64,000 bases of DNA from Clostridium caldaquaticum (lineage in GTDB: Bacteria > Bacillota > Clostridia > Clostridiales > Clostridiaceae), in contig NZ_JAMSKT010000002.1 in the NCBI RefSeq assembly GCF_023806125.1, positions 124,001 through 188,000 on the forward strand, written 5' to 3'. Below, one piece after another: positions 28,231 through 36,845 of this stretch; position 1 is the stretch's first letter, and every line of letters begins with the position of its first letter. The notes under the pieces are model-generated. The model was not told the origin of the DNA. It made no database searches and saw only the letters and a list, made by a program, of their open reading frames with translations. The position numbers and the translations under genes are program-made.

Positions 28231-28261
28231 TTGACTTAAAGTGCACTTAAAGGTGTAATAT
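28231..28261 (+). promoter_or_regulatory. MerR-type promoter with 19-bp spacer and palindromic operator
   Basis: TTGACT (28231-28236) and TAATAT (28256-28261) are separated by exactly 19 bases, the overlong spacing that MerR-family activators correct by twisting DNA. The spacer holds a dyad centred on AAGTGCACTT. Its own MerR-family gene starts 110 bases downstream. The elements are visible; binding by that protein is inferred from the very typical geometry. Confidence 0.75.
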
Positions 28262-28371
28262 TTAATTATCACATAGTTAATACAAGAAAATTTATTTAAA
28301 TTGAATTTATATACAAAAATATTATACTGACAACTTAATTTTCATAATGTTTACAAGTAGGAGGAATAATT

Positions 28372-28752
28372 TTGGAAGAATTTATTACAATTAAAGAAGC
28401 AGCTAGCATAGTAAATCTGCCTACACATACGGTTCGTTATTATGAACAAGAAGGATTATTGCATCCTATAAAGAGAGATGGAAATGGAAACAGATTATTT
28501 ACTGCAGATGATATTGAATGGCTGAAGTTTATATGCTGTTTACGGGAAACAGGTATGTCTATATCTGAAATGAAAAAATTTGTCGCTTTTTACTCAAGTG
28601 GTGATCCTTCAATGGAGAAACGTATGAAAATATTATGTGATCATAAAGAAGCACTACTGAAAAAAATAAAGGAAATGAATAGTCTTCTTGATAAAATTAA
28701 CAATAAAATACAATGGTATGATATGCAAAGAAAAAAATATTTAAATAAATAA
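28372..28752 (+). CDS. MerR-family transcriptional regulator
   Basis: The 126-residue protein has the N-terminal winged HTH (TIKEAASIVNLPTHTVRYYEQEGLL) and a C-terminal dimerisation coiled coil (HKEALLKKIKEMNSLLDKINNKI). No Cys cluster for metal binding is present, so it fits the small-molecule or aldehyde-sensing (AdhR/NmlR-like) branch rather than metal sensors. It starts at TTG 28372 behind GTAGGAGGAAT. It should control the promoter at 28231 and thus the reductase gene 27 bases downstream. Confidence 0.9.
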   Translation: MEEFITIKEAASIVNLPTHTVRYYEQEGLLHPIKRDGNGNRLFTADDIEWLKFICCLRETGMSISEMKKFVAFYSSGDPSMEKRMKILCDHKEALLKKIKEMNSLLDKINNKIQWYDMQRKKYLNK

Positions 28753-28779
28753 TCATTTTTATTTTTGGGGGTAAGAGAG

Positions 28780-29937
28780 ATGTTATACAGGAAATTTGGA
28801 AAAACTAATGAAATGGTTTCAATTTTAGGATTTGGATGTATGAGACTTCCGATTATTGAAGGAGATGTATCTAAAATTGATGAAGAAAAAGCTAAAAATT
28901 TAATAAGAAAGGCTATTGATGAAGGAGTTAATTACATAGATACTGCATTCCCTTATCATGGAACAGGAATGGAGCGAGGTGGTGAAAGTGAACCTTTTAT
29001 TGGACGAGTTCTAAAAGATGGTTATAGAGAAAAGGTTAAGCTTGCTACAAAACTTCCTAGCTGGTTAATTAATACAAGAGAAGATATGGATAAATATTTA
29101 AATTTACAACTTGAAAGATTAGATACAGATCATATTGACTTTTATTTAGTTCATGCATTAGAAAAGAAAACTTGGGACAAACTTAAAAAATTAGGTATAG
29201 ATGATTTTTTAGATTGTGCAATAAAAGATGGAAGAATAAAATATGCAGGATTTTCTTTTCATGACAAATTAGAGGTTTTTAAAGAAATCGTTGATTATTA
29301 TGATTGGTCATTTTGTCTGATTCAATATAATTATTTAGATGAATATAATCAGGCAGGTATTGAAGGTTTACGATATGCTGCAGGAAAAGGTCTTGGGGTT
29401 GTAGTAATGGAACCGCTTAGAGGTGGAAGACTAGTAAATTCAATTCCTGATGAAGCACAAAAAATATTTAAAAAAGCAAATCCTGATAGAACTTTTGTTG
29501 AATGGGCATTGAAATGGATCTACAATCATCCGGAAGTTTCTGTAGTTTTAAGTGGTATGAATGATCCTCTTCAAGTAGAAGAAAATATAAAAATAGCTTC
29601 AACTTCTGAGCCTAATTCTTTATCAGAAGAAGAACTTGATGTTATGAATAAAGTGAAAGAAATATTTAAATCAAAAATCAAAGTAAATTGTACAGCGTGT
29701 GAATATTGTATGCCATGTCCAGTTGGTATAAATATTCCAAGGAATTTTACTTATTATAATGAATATCATATGTTTGTAAATAAAGAAAACGAACAACAGC
29801 TTAAGGCAAGATATTTTTCTTTAAAAGAAGAGCAAAGATCAAATAAATGTGTAAAATGCGGCAAATGTGAAACACATTGTCCTCAAGGAATCGCAATCAG
29901 GGAAGAATTAGAAAAGGTTACAGCAACTTTTCTATAA
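28780..29937 (+). CDS. Aldo/keto reductase with C-terminal 4Fe-4S domain
   Basis: A 385-residue oxidoreductase. The AKR TIM barrel opens MLYRKFGKTNEMVSILGFG; the catalytic Asp and Tyr are in YIDTAFPYHG, Lys in KLATKLP and His in FYLVHALE. The C-terminal 90 residues add two iron-sulfur motifs, CTACEYCMPCPVGI and CVKCGKCETHCPQGI. Such AKR-ferredoxin fusions are frequent in anaerobes, with mostly unknown substrates. ATG 28780 is the start matching the family N terminus. It is downstream of merR and probably regulated by it. Confidence 0.92.
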   Translation: MLYRKFGKTNEMVSILGFGCMRLPIIEGDVSKIDEEKAKNLIRKAIDEGVNYIDTAFPYHGTGMERGGESEPFIGRVLKDGYREKVKLATKLPSWLINTREDMDKYLNLQLERLDTDHIDFYLVHALEKKTWDKLKKLGIDDFLDCAIKDGRIKYAGFSFHDKLEVFKEIVDYYDWSFCLIQYNYLDEYNQAGIEGLRYAAGKGLGVVVMEPLRGGRLVNSIPDEAQKIFKKANPDRTFVEWALKWIYNHPEVSVVLSGMNDPLQVEENIKIASTSEPNSLSEEELDVMNKVKEIFKSKIKVNCTACEYCMPCPVGINIPRNFTYYNEYHMFVNKENEQQLKARYFSLKEEQRSNKCVKCGKCETHCPQGIAIREELEKVTATFL

Positions 29938-30030
29938 AAATTTATTAAATTTTAATAGGAAAAAGTACAAATTAATTATACACAAACATAAAATGATATA
30001 TAAAACTTAATTATTTTTTGGAGGAGTTTT

Positions 30031-31011
30031 ATGCATATACCAGATAATTATTTAAGTCCATCAACTTGTGCTGTTTTTGGAGCCGTTATGCTTCCAATAT
30101 GGAAAAGAGCAAGTCTAAAAATAAAAAAAGAAATAACAAGACAAAAAATGCCTCTTCTTGGGGTTATAGCGGCTTTTTCTTTTTTAATAATGATGTTTAA
30201 TATTCCTCTTCCAGGTGGAACTACAGGACATGCAGTTGGAGGAGCTTTAGCTGCTATTTTGCTTGGACCTTATGCAGCTGTTTTTGCAGTTACAATTGCT
30301 CTTTTAATTCAGGCATTGTTTTTTGGAGATGGGGGAATTTTAGCATTAGGAGTTAATTGTTTTAATATGGCTTTTGTAATGCCATTCACTGCATTTTATT
30401 TTTTTAAACTTACAAAAAAAATTATAAATAGTGGAAAATCAGATTATATTGGAGCTTTCCTAGGTGGTTATTTTGCTGTTAATATGGCTGCTTTATTTAC
30501 TGCAATTGAGTTTGGAGTTCAGCCATTGCTTTTTAAAGACGCTTCAGGATTTCCGCTATATAGTCCGTATGACCTGACTGTATCTATTCCAGCTATGATG
30601 ATACCTCACTTATTAGTAGTAGGATTATTAGAAGGAATAATTACTTTAGGAGCCTATAGTTACATTAAAAAAGCATTGCCAGATGTGATTTATAAAGGAG
30701 AGGCAGAAAAGTTAAAAGCTCTATATGTTATTATAGGAATTATTATTGCAGTTACCCCTTTAGGACTTTTAGCAAGCGGCACTGCTTGGGGTGAATGGGG
30801 TATTGATGAAATCAAAGAACTTTTGGGATTTGTTCCTAAGGGAATGGAAAATGGAGTTCAGTTTAATTCTCCATTACCTGATTATAGTTTTGGATATTTA
30901 AATGAATACTTGGGCTATATTTTATCAGCACTTATTGGAGCAGCATTAATCCTGATTATTTTTAAGTTTTTAGGAAAAATAAATTTAAAGAAATTTATAA
31001 AAGGAGATTAG
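30031..31011 (+). CDS. ECF nickel/cobalt transporter substrate-specific component CbiM/NikM with C-terminal N-like part
   Basis: A 326-residue membrane protein. The N terminus MHIPDNYLSP is the conserved metal-capturing start of the family (usually MHIPDGYLSP; here Asn replaces Gly), and a second His lies in GGTTGHAVGG. The last 100 residues contain extra helices like the PDGKN/CbiN partner, so M and N appear fused. cbiQ begins at the base after its stop. The larE gene in the same cluster argues for nickel, though cobalt cannot be excluded by sequence. 93 bases separate it from the aldo/keto reductase with no terminator. Confidence 0.9.
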   Translation: MHIPDNYLSPSTCAVFGAVMLPIWKRASLKIKKEITRQKMPLLGVIAAFSFLIMMFNIPLPGGTTGHAVGGALAAILLGPYAAVFAVTIALLIQALFFGDGGILALGVNCFNMAFVMPFTAFYFFKLTKKIINSGKSDYIGAFLGGYFAVNMAALFTAIEFGVQPLLFKDASGFPLYSPYDLTVSIPAMMIPHLLVVGLLEGIITLGAYSYIKKALPDVIYKGEAEKLKALYVIIGIIIAVTPLGLLASGTAWGEWGIDEIKELLGFVPKGMENGVQFNSPLPDYSFGYLNEYLGYILSALIGAALILIIFKFLGKINLKKFIKGD

Positions 31012-31806
31012 ATGATTCCACAATGGCTTTTTGAAAAAGATAATTACATTCCAAAGAAAGAAAAAAATACATATATTGAAAAAAGTATTTTTTCTTTAAT
31101 TAAAATAATATCCATAATCAGACAAAATAAAAGTTCAGATAAATTAATTTATTTAATAAATCCAACGTTAAAGGTTATAAGTGTTTTAGTTATGATAATT
31201 TGTATATCTATTTCAAGAAGTTTTATTTATTTATTAATAATAGATATATATGTGTTGATTAATCTTTTATTGATGGAAAAGAAAATAAGAAAAATTATAT
31301 TAATAAAAAGTTTTATATTTCCATTAATAACTTTAATAGCTTTAATACCATCTATATTTCATGGGAATATTTATAACAGTCTGCTACTTTTTCAAAAAAT
31401 ATTTATTACTATATTACTTGTGAATTTGTTATCTCATAATACCAAATGGAACGAAATTAATAAATCATTAAAGTTATTATTTGTACCAGATATGTTTATT
31501 TGGATTATGGACATAACCATAAGATATATTGTTTTATTAGGTGAATATTCTATAAATCTTTTTCATGCATTAAAACTCAGATCAATCGGAATAACTTCTA
31601 ATAAATATAATTCTCTCACAGGGATTATGGGAAAGTTATTTATTAAATCTTATATAATGAGTGAAGAGATGTTTTATGCTATGGAATGCAGGTGTTTTTC
31701 AGGAGAATATTCTGCAAAGGTAAATTTAAAATTCAAAAAAGCAGATTTTGGATACTTATTTATTAATATATTTTTGTTAAGTTTATTTATATATTTTAAT
31801 ATTTAA
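31012..31806 (+). CDS. ECF transporter transmembrane component CbiQ/NikQ
   Basis: A 264-residue membrane protein with about six hydrophobic segments. The T-component signature for ATPase coupling lies at ALKLRSIG and again around YAMECRCFSGEY. It couples the M component to the CbiO ATPase. The ATG immediately follows the cbiM stop and uses AAAGGAGAT within it, indicating translational coupling. Sequence is strongly AT-rich. Confidence 0.88.
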   Translation: MIPQWLFEKDNYIPKKEKNTYIEKSIFSLIKIISIIRQNKSSDKLIYLINPTLKVISVLVMIICISISRSFIYLLIIDIYVLINLLLMEKKIRKIILIKSFIFPLITLIALIPSIFHGNIYNSLLLFQKIFITILLVNLLSHNTKWNEINKSLKLLFVPDMFIWIMDITIRYIVLLGEYSINLFHALKLRSIGITSNKYNSLTGIMGKLFIKSYIMSEEMFYAMECRCFSGEYSAKVNLKFKKADFGYLFINIFLLSLFIYFNI

Positions 31807-31903
31807 TAAAGATAATTTTTTTAATTGAATTTATTAGAATATAAAAAAGTGTAAATATAAGCATTAATAGCCATATATTTCTTAAAAAACAGGAGAATTC
31901 TTC

Positions 31904-32629
31904 ATGATAAAATTAGAAAATATTACATTTACATACAAGAATAAAATAGCTCTTGATAATATTAATATATATATAGAAGAAGGAGAATCTGTAGCTATTA
32001 TAGGACCAAATGGAAGTGGAAAATCAACTTTATTAAAATTATTGAATGGAATTATATTTTCTAAAAGTGGAAAATATATTTTTGATAATAACGAAATAAC
32101 TGAACATAAATTAAGAGATAATAAGTTTTTGAAATTATTTCATAAAAGGTTAGGATTTGTATTTCAAAATTCTGATGCTCAGTTATTTTGTTCTACTGTA
32201 TTTGAAGAAGTAGCATTTGGACTTATGCAGATGGGATTACCAGAAAATGAAATAAACAAAAGAGTAAGCGATTGTCTTAAACTTCTTAATATTGAGAAGT
32301 TAAAGGAGGAACATCCTTATAATTTAAGTGGAGGAGAAAAAAAAAGAGTTGCAATTGCCAGTGTTTTAGCTATGAATCCAGAAGTAATAACTTTAGACGA
32401 ACCAATGAACGGAATAGATCCAAAAGGAAAGAAATTTTTAAAAAATTTACTGGTAGCACTTAACAAGAGCGGAAAGACTATAATTTGTGCAACCCATGAT
32501 TTTGAATATATAGAAGGTGTTTTTAATAGAGCTATTGTTTTTTCAGAAGAACACAAAATCATTAAGGATGATAAGTATGAAAATATCATAAATGATTGCG
32601 AGTTTTTAAAAAAATATAACATTATATAA
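31904..32629 (+). CDS. ECF transporter ATPase CbiO/NikO
   Basis: A 241-residue ABC ATPase: Walker A GPNGSGKS, the Q-loop VFQNSDAQLFCSTV typical of energy-coupling ATPases, signature LSGGEKKRVAIASVL and Walker B VITLDEPMNGIDP. It provides energy for metal uptake with the two upstream membrane proteins. It lies 97 bases after cbiQ; no gene or terminator was seen in that gap. Confidence 0.92.
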   Translation: MIKLENITFTYKNKIALDNINIYIEEGESVAIIGPNGSGKSTLLKLLNGIIFSKSGKYIFDNNEITEHKLRDNKFLKLFHKRLGFVFQNSDAQLFCSTVFEEVAFGLMQMGLPENEINKRVSDCLKLLNIEKLKEEHPYNLSGGEKKRVAIASVLAMNPEVITLDEPMNGIDPKGKKFLKNLLVALNKSGKTIICATHDFEYIEGVFNRAIVFSEEHKIIKDDKYENIINDCEFLKKYNII

Positions 32630-32671
32630 TTTTTTATTATTTTAAAGTATTAATATAAGAGGGGATAATTC

Positions 32672-33481
32672 GTGATAACTAATGAAAAATATAATGAATT
32701 AATAAATTACTTAAAAAATTTAGGGAAAGTAGTAGTTGCTTTTTCAGGGGGAGTAGACAGTACTTTTTTGCTTAGAGCTGCAAAAGAAGCTCTTGGCGAT
32801 AATGTAAAAGCAGTAACAATTTTATCCCCATATATTCCTAAATGGGAAGTAGAAGAAGCTGAAAAATTAGTTAAAGAATTGGGAGTGAATCATGAAATTA
32901 TAAAATCTCCAATTATTGATTCAATTAGATATAATCCTGAAGATAGATGCTATCTTTGTAAGACTGCTGTATTTAAAATGATTTTAGAGACAGCTGAAAA
33001 ACAAGGATATAATTATGTTGTTGATGGAACAAATTTTGATGACATAGGAGATTATAGACCAGGTCTAAAAGCTTTAAAAGAACTAAAAGTAAAAAGTCCG
33101 CTTTTAGAATGCAAATTAACTAAAGCAGAAATAAGAGCTTTTTCAAAACAGTTAGGCTTAAACACTTGGGACAAACCTCCATATGCTTGTCTTTTAACAA
33201 GAATACCTTATGGAAATGAACTTAAAGTTGAAGATTTTGAGAAGATAGAAAAGGCAGAAAAATACATGATGAGTGTAGGATTTAGGGCTGTCAGAGTAAG
33301 ATGTCATGGAGATTTAGCAAGAGTTGAAGTAGACAGACAAGACAGAAAAAGATTATTTGATGAACAGCTTTTAGACAATATTTATCAAAAAATTAAAGAG
33401 TTTGGATTTAAATATGTAACACTTGATATGCAAGGTTATAGAGTAGGAAGTTTTAATGAAAGTATAATAAAAAATGGTTGA
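32672..33481 (+). CDS. larE: ATP-dependent sacrificial sulfur transferase LarE
   Basis: LarE inserts sulfur into the pyridinium nucleotide that becomes the NPN nickel-pincer cofactor of lactate racemase-type enzymes. The 269-residue protein has the PP-loop SGGVDS (25-30), a CxxC at C93/C96 and C173 in PYACLLTRIPYG, which should correspond to the sacrificial cysteine. The start is GTG 32672 after AGAGGGG. Its place behind an ECF nickel/cobalt importer fits supply of nickel for the cofactor. larA, larB and larC are not in this window. Confidence 0.9.
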   Translation: MITNEKYNELINYLKNLGKVVVAFSGGVDSTFLLRAAKEALGDNVKAVTILSPYIPKWEVEEAEKLVKELGVNHEIIKSPIIDSIRYNPEDRCYLCKTAVFKMILETAEKQGYNYVVDGTNFDDIGDYRPGLKALKELKVKSPLLECKLTKAEIRAFSKQLGLNTWDKPPYACLLTRIPYGNELKVEDFEKIEKAEKYMMSVGFRAVRVRCHGDLARVEVDRQDRKRLFDEQLLDNIYQKIKEFGFKYVTLDMQGYRVGSFNESIIKNG

Positions 33482-33482
33482 C

Positions 33483-33537
33483 AAATGTATATAAAGCATA
33501 ATTTTTAATTATGCTTTATATACATTTATAATTTTTT
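33483..33537 (+). terminator. Terminator after larE
   Basis: A 21-bp perfect AT-rich stem (33483-33503 with 33507-33527) is followed by a T-rich run ending at 33537. It closes the nickel-uptake/larE unit. Confidence 0.88.
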
Positions 33538-33672
33538 AAACATAGTGATATAATGAGTTAGAAGGATTCTATTGAAGTTATAGAGATTTTGGATTTGGTG
33601 AAAAATAGTGAAAAAAGCCCTTAATATAATATTATAAACTTTAATTTAATATATTTATTCTGGAGGTAAAGA

Positions 33673-34689
33673 ATGCTTACTATTGGTTATATTGGAAACG
33701 GAAAGAGTGTTAATAGATACCATCTGCCATTTGTTCTTCAAAGAAAAAATATTAAGGTAAAAACCATTTATCAAAGACATCCTGAAAATGAAAGTTGGGA
33801 TAGGATTGCAGGTGTAAATTATACTTCTGATTTGGCTGAACTATTAAATGACAGGGAAATTCAATTAATTGCAGTTTGTACAAGACATGACAGTCACTAT
33901 GAATATGCTAAAATGGTATTAAATCATAATAAGCATTGTTTAGTTGAAAAACCATTTGTGGAGACATCTAAACAGGCAAGGGAATTATTTGAAATTGCAA
34001 AAGAAAGAGGATTGATTATTCAACCATATCAAAACAGGCGTTTTGATAGTGATTTTTTAACAGTACAGAAAGTTATTGAAGAAGGAAAACTGGGAGATTT
34101 AATAGAAGTAGAAATGCATTATGATTATTATCGTCCAGAAATACCAGAATCAATTACTAAATTTGAACCAGCGATGTCTTTTTTATATGGTCATGGCTGT
34201 CACACCCTTGACCAAGTTATCAGTTATTTTGGCAAACCAGATTATATTCATTATGATGTAAGACAATTATTGGGGTCAGGCAGAATGAATGATTATTTTG
34301 ATTTAGATTTATACTACGGAATTTTAAAGGTATCTGTAAAATCCAGTTACTTTAGATTAAAAGAAAGACCAAGCTTTGCAGTTTACGGTAAAAAAGGATG
34401 TTTTATTAAGAAAACTAAGGATCGGCAGGAAGAACATTTAAAATTGTTCTACATGCCAGGAAATGATGGATTTGGAATTGATACTCTTAAACATTATGGT
34501 GTATTGACTTATATTGATGATGAAGGCGTAATTCATGAAGAAAAAGTGAAATCAGTTAAAGGTGATTATGGAAGAGTGTATGATGATTTATATGAAGTAA
34601 TTTTAAAGGGTAAAGATAAGACAATTACTGATGAGCAGATATTATTACAGATGGAAATATTAGAAAAAGGGATAAAAGATTTAAAATAA
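33673..34689 (+). CDS. Gfo/Idh/MocA family oxidoreductase
   Basis: A 338-residue NAD(P)-dependent dehydrogenase. The N-terminal Rossmann fold starts IGYIGNGKSVNRYHLPF, the family EKP motif is in CLVEKPF, and YGHGCHTLDQVI holds the catalytic His region of the C-terminal alpha/beta domain. Such enzymes oxidise sugars, cyclitols or their derivatives. The start follows TGGAGGT. It stands as a single gene between terminators, so substrate clues are lacking. Confidence 0.9.
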   Translation: MLTIGYIGNGKSVNRYHLPFVLQRKNIKVKTIYQRHPENESWDRIAGVNYTSDLAELLNDREIQLIAVCTRHDSHYEYAKMVLNHNKHCLVEKPFVETSKQARELFEIAKERGLIIQPYQNRRFDSDFLTVQKVIEEGKLGDLIEVEMHYDYYRPEIPESITKFEPAMSFLYGHGCHTLDQVISYFGKPDYIHYDVRQLLGSGRMNDYFDLDLYYGILKVSVKSSYFRLKERPSFAVYGKKGCFIKKTKDRQEEHLKLFYMPGNDGFGIDTLKHYGVLTYIDDEGVIHEEKVKSVKGDYGRVYDDLYEVILKGKDKTITDEQILLQMEILEKGIKDLK

Positions 34690-34708
34690 TAAGTAAATTC
34701 AAGTAACT

Positions 34709-34752
34709 AAAACTGCCTATATCTTATTTTTAAAAAAGATATAGGCAGTTTT
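34709..34752 (+). terminator. Terminator after first Gfo/Idh gene
   Basis: A 17-bp perfect stem (34709-34725 with 34736-34752) ends in TTTT. The external T tract is short. Confidence 0.8.
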
Positions 34753-34807
34753 GAGCAGCAAAATTAAAATTTTTCTTTTTTCACTTCAATAGGTGAAATT
34801 ATGTGAA

Positions 34808-34836
34808 TTGTTATAGTTGTCATAATTATTTATAAT
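34808..34836 (+). promoter_or_regulatory. Predicted sigma-A promoter of second Gfo/Idh gene
   Basis: TTGTTA (34808-34813), a 17-base spacer and TATAAT (34831-34836). The gene starts 81 bases downstream. Confidence 0.65.
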
Positions 34837-34916
34837 AAAAGTGTAATAAATATTTGAAAATTTATCAGAGCAGTTTGAAAATTATGAGAAGGATTTGTGA
34901 ACAAGGAGGAACAAAC

Positions 34917-35912
34917 ATGAAGTTAGGTATTATTGGTGCAGGAATGATTGTAAAGGATTTTTTAACAATTACTCCATATTTAAAAGATTTACAATTAGCA
35001 GGAATTTGCGGAACTGAAAAAAGTAAAGCTTCAATGATTGAATTTAAGAATAAATATCAAATTAAAAATATTTATTATAATTATGATGAATTATTAAATA
35101 GTGAAGTAGATACAATTTATATAGCAGTACCTAACAACTTGCATTTTGAATTTGCAAAAAAGGCTTTAGAAGCAAATAAAAATGTTATTATTGAAAAACC
35201 AATTACATCAACATATAAAGAAGCTGTTATTTTAAGTGATTTAGCTAAAGAAAAACAATTATTTATATTTGAAGCAATCACAAATCAATATCTGCCTAAT
35301 TATAAAAAAATTAAAGAATTACTTCCTTCTTTAGGAAATATAAAAATTGTTCAATGTAATTATTCACAATATTCCAGCAGATATGATAGTTTTAAAGCTG
35401 GCAATATTTTACCTGCTTTTGATCCTAAATTTTCAGGTGGTGCATTAATGGATTTAAATATTTATAATATCCATTATGTTGTGGGACTCTTTGGTAAACC
35501 TAAAAATGTAGAGTATTATCCCAATATTGAAAAAGGAATAGATACTTCAGGGATTTTATTATTAGACTATGGAACATTTAAATCTATTTGTATTGGTGCA
35601 AAAGATTGTAAAGCACCTATAGCAAATAATATACAAGGAGATAAGGGGTGCATTTATCAAAATACTCCAACTAATGTATGTTCAAATTTTGAACTAATAA
35701 TGAATGATGGTACAAGTTTTAATATAAATGAAAATAATTATGAACACCGTATGATTAATGAGTTTATTGAATTTAATGATATGATAAAAAATAATAATTT
35801 AAATAAATGTTATGAAATGTTAGAGCATAGTTTAATAGTTAGTGAAGTTCAAACAATTGCAAGATATAAAGGTGGAATTAAATTTCCAGCAGATGTTGAC
35901 ATAGAATTATAA
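34917..35912 (+). CDS. Gfo/Idh/MocA family oxidoreductase
   Basis: A 331-residue protein opening LGIIGAGMIVKDFL, with VIIEKPITS as the EKP motif and FSGGALMDLNIYNIHYVVGLFG around the catalytic region, where the usual DxGxH is replaced by DLNIYNIH. It resembles the dimeric dihydrodiol dehydrogenase-like branch. ATG 34917 is chosen because AAGGAGG lies just upstream; an in-frame ATG at 34854 has no ribosome site. Substrate unknown; it has its own promoter. Confidence 0.88.
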   Translation: MKLGIIGAGMIVKDFLTITPYLKDLQLAGICGTEKSKASMIEFKNKYQIKNIYYNYDELLNSEVDTIYIAVPNNLHFEFAKKALEANKNVIIEKPITSTYKEAVILSDLAKEKQLFIFEAITNQYLPNYKKIKELLPSLGNIKIVQCNYSQYSSRYDSFKAGNILPAFDPKFSGGALMDLNIYNIHYVVGLFGKPKNVEYYPNIEKGIDTSGILLLDYGTFKSICIGAKDCKAPIANNIQGDKGCIYQNTPTNVCSNFELIMNDGTSFNINENNYEHRMINEFIEFNDMIKNNNLNKCYEMLEHSLIVSEVQTIARYKGGIKFPADVDIEL

Positions 35913-36168
35913 TTTTAAATTATGGTTTTTATGTCTAAAATAAAATATATTATAATATTTAAAAAGATAAATCCTACACAAATTTAAAATTATTTATAAT
36001 GGTAGTATGCTATTTTAGAGGGTACTTTTATATTAATATTTTTTTCTAACAGGGAAATTATGTAGAAAAGTTACATCTTATTCCACTCTTGAATAATATA
36101 AATATTAAGGAAAGATATATTTTTATATATAGATATTTATATTATACAAATTAAGAAGAAGGAGTTGT

Positions 36169-36828
36169 ATGAGAGTGGGACATAGACGAAAGCCAGCATT
36201 AATAACAGATGTCAAAGTTGAAAATCCAGGGCTTAACCTCACTTATCCTAAAGTAAGCGGCCTAAAGCATAAAAGTGCAGAATCAGGTATAAATAGATAC
36301 ATTAAAAAAGAAGTTCATCGACTGCTTAAGGAAGAAGGATATGGAACAGAAAAAGAGAAAAAATTTAATGGAGGATATACTGTTAAGCTTAATAAAAGAG
36401 GCACATTAAGTATAATTATTGAAATTTTTTCCTATGTTAAGGGTGGAGAAAAAGGAACAACTATAAGAAAAACTATTAATGTTAGTTTAAAGGATGCAAG
36501 GGTTTATTATCTTCATGATTTATTTAGCAGAAGAATAAGAAAATCTAAATATATAGGTGTACTTAATGAAATTATAAAATCCCAAATAAAATCAAGAGAA
36601 ATAAAAACTACTGAAGAATTTAATACTATTTCTATAAATCAAGATTATTATCTTACAGAACACTCTCTTGTTATTTATTTTCAAATGTTTGAATTTACTC
36701 CTTTTGAGTATGGTTTTCCGGAGTTTGAAATAGATTTTCAAGATATTGCGGATATAATTAATAGTAAAGGTCCTATAGGAAGACTTTTAAAGGATAAAGA
36801 AAACAGTAATGAAACAGCAGACGAATAA
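36169..36828 (+). CDS. DUF3298-domain protein without signal peptide
   Basis: The 219-residue product carries in its C-terminal half the pattern of DUF3298 (YYLTEHSLVIYFQMFEFTPFEYGFPEFEI), the extracytoplasmic domain also found in RsiV and PdaC. The N-terminal half resembles the preceding DUF4163-type region (YPKVSGL to VSLKDARVYYLHDLF). Family members are normally exported or membrane-anchored, but here no signal peptide or membrane helix is visible. The start ATG 36169 follows AGAAGGAG. Its C-terminal codons and stop lie inside a bidirectional terminator hairpin. Confidence 0.75.
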   Translation: MRVGHRRKPALITDVKVENPGLNLTYPKVSGLKHKSAESGINRYIKKEVHRLLKEEGYGTEKEKKFNGGYTVKLNKRGTLSIIIEIFSYVKGGEKGTTIRKTINVSLKDARVYYLHDLFSRRIRKSKYIGVLNEIIKSQIKSREIKTTEEFNTISINQDYYLTEHSLVIYFQMFEFTPFEYGFPEFEIDFQDIADIINSKGPIGRLLKDKENSNETADE

Positions 36829-36844
36829 AGGTCTGCTGTTTCAT
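36809..36844. terminator. Bidirectional terminator overlapping a stop codon
   Basis: A 14-bp perfect stem ATGAAACAGCAGAC/GTCTGCTGTTTCAT. The loop holds the TAA of the DUF3298 gene, and its right arm ends two bases before the convergent peptidase gene. Confidence 0.82.
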
Positions 36845-36845
36845 T

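Noticed and set aside
30031-33481. Cobalamin (B12) gene cluster with cobalt importer
   Set aside because: No cobalamin biosynthesis genes or B12 riboswitch were seen; larE points to nickel instead.
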